Shown here: positions 46,490 to 48,423 of the stretch, piece after piece | How positions within the stretch are numbered: position 1 is the stretch's first letter | How the letters are laid out: every line of letters begins with the position of its first letter | Source: Lachnospiraceae bacterium | GTDB lineage: Bacteria > Bacillota > Clostridia > Lachnospirales > Lachnospiraceae | NCBI GenBank assembly: GCA_900768755.1 | Contig: CAAGDV010000010.1 | Span: 1 to 48,423 of the forward strand | Direction of reading: 5' to 3' | DNA: 48,423 bases | Position numbers and translations under genes: made by a program | The notes under the pieces: generated by a model | Database searches by the model: none | The model's input: the letters and a program-made list of their open reading frames with translations, nothing else | Told to the model about the DNA's origin: nothing

Positions 46490-47153
46490 TGTTTTGGTAT
46501 TGTCCGACAAGGGCGTGTCGCTGTCGGACATGGTCTACAATACATTAAAGGATGCCGTGATGACCGGAAAGCTTAAGCCGGGAGAACGACTAAGGGAGAT
46601 CGCGCTTTCGGAGACTCTGGGAGTCAGCAGAACCCCGGTCAGGGAGGCGATTAACCGCCTGGTGTCAGATGAACTTGCAATGTTCAAAAAAGGCTGCGGC
46701 GCAAAGGTGGCGTCAATTACCGCGCAGGACGCCCAAAAGGCGACGAATGCAATCGATGTGAGGCTGACGCTTGAACTGATGTCGATAAAGCTTGCAATCG
46801 GCGCCGGACCCGGAGACGGACTTTTTCGGTTAAAAGAGATTAACAACAGCCTGAAGGAAGCGGTCAGGCAAAACGATGTGCAGCAGATTGCGGAGTGCGA
46901 CAAACTCTTTCATCTTGAGATGTGCAGAATGGGCGGAAACATTGTGCTTTGCGACATTATGGAGCAGTTTATGACACAGACGCAGCGCTATCTTGTTGAG
47001 GCAATCCGCAACGATAAGTCAGCCGCAACGATAGCTCGTGAGCACGAGGAGCTTATATCGGCGGTTGCGGAAAGGAATGAGGAGTCCGCGGTGCGGATAA
47101 TCACGGGATATCTCGACAATCAGAAGATATATTTTGCCAATCTTTTGAAATAA
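46479..47153 (+). CDS. GntR-family regulator with FCD effector domain
   Basis: This 224-residue regulator has a winged-helix GntR domain (LKPGERLREIALSETLGVSRTPVREAINRLVSDELA, about 35-70) and a helical FCD effector domain (about 90-215) with RLTLELMSIKLAIG, LFHLEMCRMGGN and the H-x-x-x-[LI] pattern of metal-binding FCD proteins (EHEELISAV). Such regulators sense organic acids or sugars. It starts inside ispE with GGGGAG upstream, so it is translationally coupled to it; the link between them is unclear. Confidence 0.93.
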   Translation: MQNNVLVLSDKGVSLSDMVYNTLKDAVMTGKLKPGERLREIALSETLGVSRTPVREAINRLVSDELAMFKKGCGAKVASITAQDAQKATNAIDVRLTLELMSIKLAIGAGPGDGLFRLKEINNSLKEAVRQNDVQQIAECDKLFHLEMCRMGGNIVLCDIMEQFMTQTQRYLVEAIRNDKSAATIAREHEELISAVAERNEESAVRIITGYLDNQKIYFANLLK

Positions 47154-47155
47154 GT

Positions 47156-47183
47156 GAATAGAATTACTTTTACGGGCAATACT
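47156..47183 (+). promoter_or_regulatory. Sigma-F-like forespore promoter for spoIIR
   Basis: GGCAATACT (47175-47183) fits the forespore -10 pattern GGNNANAHT without mismatch. GAATA (47156-47160) resembles the -35 GYATA with one mismatch and a spacing of 14 bp, slightly short. spoIIR is sigma-F-controlled in studied spore-formers, which supports the assignment. Confidence 0.45.
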
Positions 47184-47206
47184 TTCAAACAGATTGGAGG
47201 TATTGT

Positions 47207-47839
47207 ATGAAAAGAATTTTGTTTGGAGCAGTTGCCCTTATCATCTGCGCGATAAGCGGCGTGAGTACATATAAAGGAATAAGAGAGCAGCAGATACAAA
47301 AAGAGATTGCAGACAGTCTCATACGCTTTCATGTACGCGCCAACAGCGATGCGGACTGCGATCAGGAGCTTAAGCTTCTGGTGAAGGATGAGATAGTAAA
47401 ATACCTGGAGACGGAGCTTTCGGGAGCAGGAACGCTTGATGAAGCGCGTGCAATCCTTGAGGCTGATGTCACCGACATCACATCAATCGCGGAAAGCGTA
47501 ATAGCGCGCGAGGGATATGATTATAAGGTGAACGCATATTTTGAGCGGGCATATTTCCCGCTTCGGATGTACGGGGACATGACTTTTCCGCCGGGAGAGT
47601 ACGAGGCATTCCGCGTTGATATCGGCAACGCTGCGGGACGCAACTGGTGGTGCGTGCTTTACCCGCCCCTGTGTTTTGTGGATTCAACATATTCGGTGGT
47701 GCCCGACGAGACCAAATCGGATTTTCGCGCAGTGCTTTCCGATGAGGCTTATTCGACAATCACGGTCAATGATTTGACAGAGAAAAAATATGTGATAAGA
47801 TTTAAATACCTGAAATTTCTGAATAACTTTTTTGATTAG
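47207..47839 (+). CDS. spoIIR: Stage II sporulation protein R
   Basis: SpoIIR is secreted from the forespore and triggers processing of pro-sigma-E in the mother cell. The 210-residue protein has an N-terminal signal anchor (about 4-22) and the family core SLIRFHVRANSDADCDQELKLLVKDEIVKYL, then VNAYFERAYFPLRMYGDMTFPPGEYEAFRVDIG and GRNWWCVLYPPLCF. TTGGAGG lies before the ATG. A sigma-F-like promoter lies upstream, and a DUF1934 gene follows 9 nt later. Confidence 0.95.
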   Translation: MKRILFGAVALIICAISGVSTYKGIREQQIQKEIADSLIRFHVRANSDADCDQELKLLVKDEIVKYLETELSGAGTLDEARAILEADVTDITSIAESVIAREGYDYKVNAYFERAYFPLRMYGDMTFPPGEYEAFRVDIGNAAGRNWWCVLYPPLCFVDSTYSVVPDETKSDFRAVLSDEAYSTITVNDLTEKKYVIRFKYLKFLNNFFD

Positions 47840-47848
47840 GAGATACAT

Positions 47849-48289
47849 ATGAACAGAAATGTGTGCATTACGATATCAGGGCTGCATTCCCCCGAGGACG
47901 AGGACAGCAAAGACGTGATTGAGGTCCTGTATTTCGGAACCTACTATAACAGGAACGGCAAGCACTATATCAGATATGATGAAGAGCCGGACGCAGGCGG
48001 AGTCTGCAAAACCAATCTTTTGAAAATAGGCAGGGATGAGGTTGAGATTCTCAGCAAAGGCGAAGTCGACACACGCATGATGTTCACACTCGGCAAAAAA
48101 AACATCAGCTATTATGCGACTCCTTTTGGCGGAATGAATCTGGGCGTCGATACATACGAGATGCGGATTGAGGAGGAGAAAGACAGACTTTGTGTGAGCC
48201 TGAAATACGGACTGGATATCAATCTTGAGTATGTTGCAAGCTGTAATGTCAACATTGTGGTTACGTCTTCCGCCTCTTTGAAAGCCTGA
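47849..48289 (+). CDS. DUF1934 family protein (YwiB-like)
   Basis: This 146-residue protein is a lipocalin-like beta barrel of the DUF1934 family: VCITISGLHSPEDEDSKDVIEVLYFGTYYNRNGKHYIRYDE at the start and PFGGMNLGVDTYEMRIEE in the second half. The biochemical function is unknown. It shares an operon with spoIIR and is followed by a terminator. GGAGATACAT provides the ribosome binding site. Confidence 0.9.
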   Translation: MNRNVCITISGLHSPEDEDSKDVIEVLYFGTYYNRNGKHYIRYDEEPDAGGVCKTNLLKIGRDEVEILSKGEVDTRMMFTLGKKNISYYATPFGGMNLGVDTYEMRIEEEKDRLCVSLKYGLDINLEYVASCNVNIVVTSSASLKA

Positions 48290-48407
48290 TTGCAGTCACA
48301 ATTCCTGCGGCTATGAGGATTGCGCCTCCGCCTGCAATTGAGCCTGTGAAAAAATTTCTGTAAATTAGATAATACAAAGGTCTTCTATGATAAAATATTA
48401 TAATCAT
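48261..48407 (-). CDS. Possible small membrane protein, or end of a longer gene
   Basis: On the minus strand, an open frame ends at a TAA (48263-48261) and can start at ATG 48407, giving 48 residues. The last third is a glycine-rich membrane helix followed by basic residues (IAGGGAILIAAGIVTAIRLS, then KRRKT). No ribosome binding site is clear, and the frame stays open to the window edge, so it could be the C-terminus of a longer protein. It overlaps the DUF1934 gene by 29 nt and spans the terminator hairpin, which argues against it. Confidence 0.35.
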   Translation of the reverse strand: MIIIFYHRRPLYYLIYRNFFTGSIAGGGAILIAAGIVTAIRLSKRRKT

Positions 48408-48423
48408 AGGAGGCCTTTTATTA
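48376..48423 (+). terminator. Terminator after spoIIR and the DUF1934 gene
   Basis: A 16-bp stem (48376-48391 with 48403-48418, two G-U pairs) with an 11-nt loop is followed by TTATTA at the window edge. Confidence 0.7.

Overview
The window reads as chromosomal DNA of an anaerobic, endospore-forming member of the Clostridia, most like a Lachnospiraceae species. The support is a set of sporulation genes (spoVT, spoIIR, a SPOCS-LysM protein, a CotS-like kinase, a YtvI-like permease), a SAM-I riboswitch in front of metK, the short archaeal/eukaryotic-type ProRS, and AGGAGG-type ribosome binding sites throughout. No rRNA, tRNA or CRISPR array was found.

Region 1 (1 to about 8,500) is the right-hand part of an integrated mobile element, visibly more AT-rich than the rest. 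It holds the tail of a CxxC protein, a strong terminator, an XRE regulator, a 700-bp ORF-poor stretch rich in hairpins, two small proteins that look like resolvase-fold domains without catalytic residues, a MazF/PemK-like protein with a hidden upstream small ORF, an unknown 90-residue protein, and three consecutive, apparently intact large serine recombinases. The element ends at the fourth or fifth codon of spoVT. The native start and promoter of spoVT are therefore missing here; only a TTG supplied by the element could restart the frame. This junction, together with the small resolvase-like pair and the structured region, is the most unusual part of the window.

Region 2 (9.1 to 16.2 kb) is core housekeeping: a lipoprotein, a tail-anchored coiled-coil protein translationally coupled to a CBS/DRTGG-type manganese pyrophosphatase, a flavin-reductase-like protein, a shikimate-kinase-like protein, an LysM-G5-M23 cell-wall peptidase with a perfect WalR box, and murA.

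Region 3 (16.2 to 25.97 kb) has an HD-GYP phosphodiesterase divergent from a polyamine ABC operon (potABCD with an over-long PotA and a membrane-anchored PotD), then the SAM riboswitch with metK, and a two-component system.

Region 4 (25.98 to 31.6 kb) looks accessory: two small P-loop kinases, an FMN oxidoreductase, a GNAT protein, and an AraC regulator divergent from a GH31 glycosidase.

Region 5 (31.6 to 48.4 kb) has a pseudouridine synthase, a YtvI-like permease, an MBOAT/AlgX-like acyl-transfer pair, several lipoproteins, proS, cca, the CotS-like kinase behind a sigma-E-like promoter, a SPOCS-LysM protein, an SGNH lipoprotein, ispE, a GntR regulator, spoIIR, a DUF1934 protein and possibly the end of a small membrane protein on the minus strand.

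Functional calls rest on motifs and family knowledge read by eye. Promoter and operator calls are pattern matches without experimental support.
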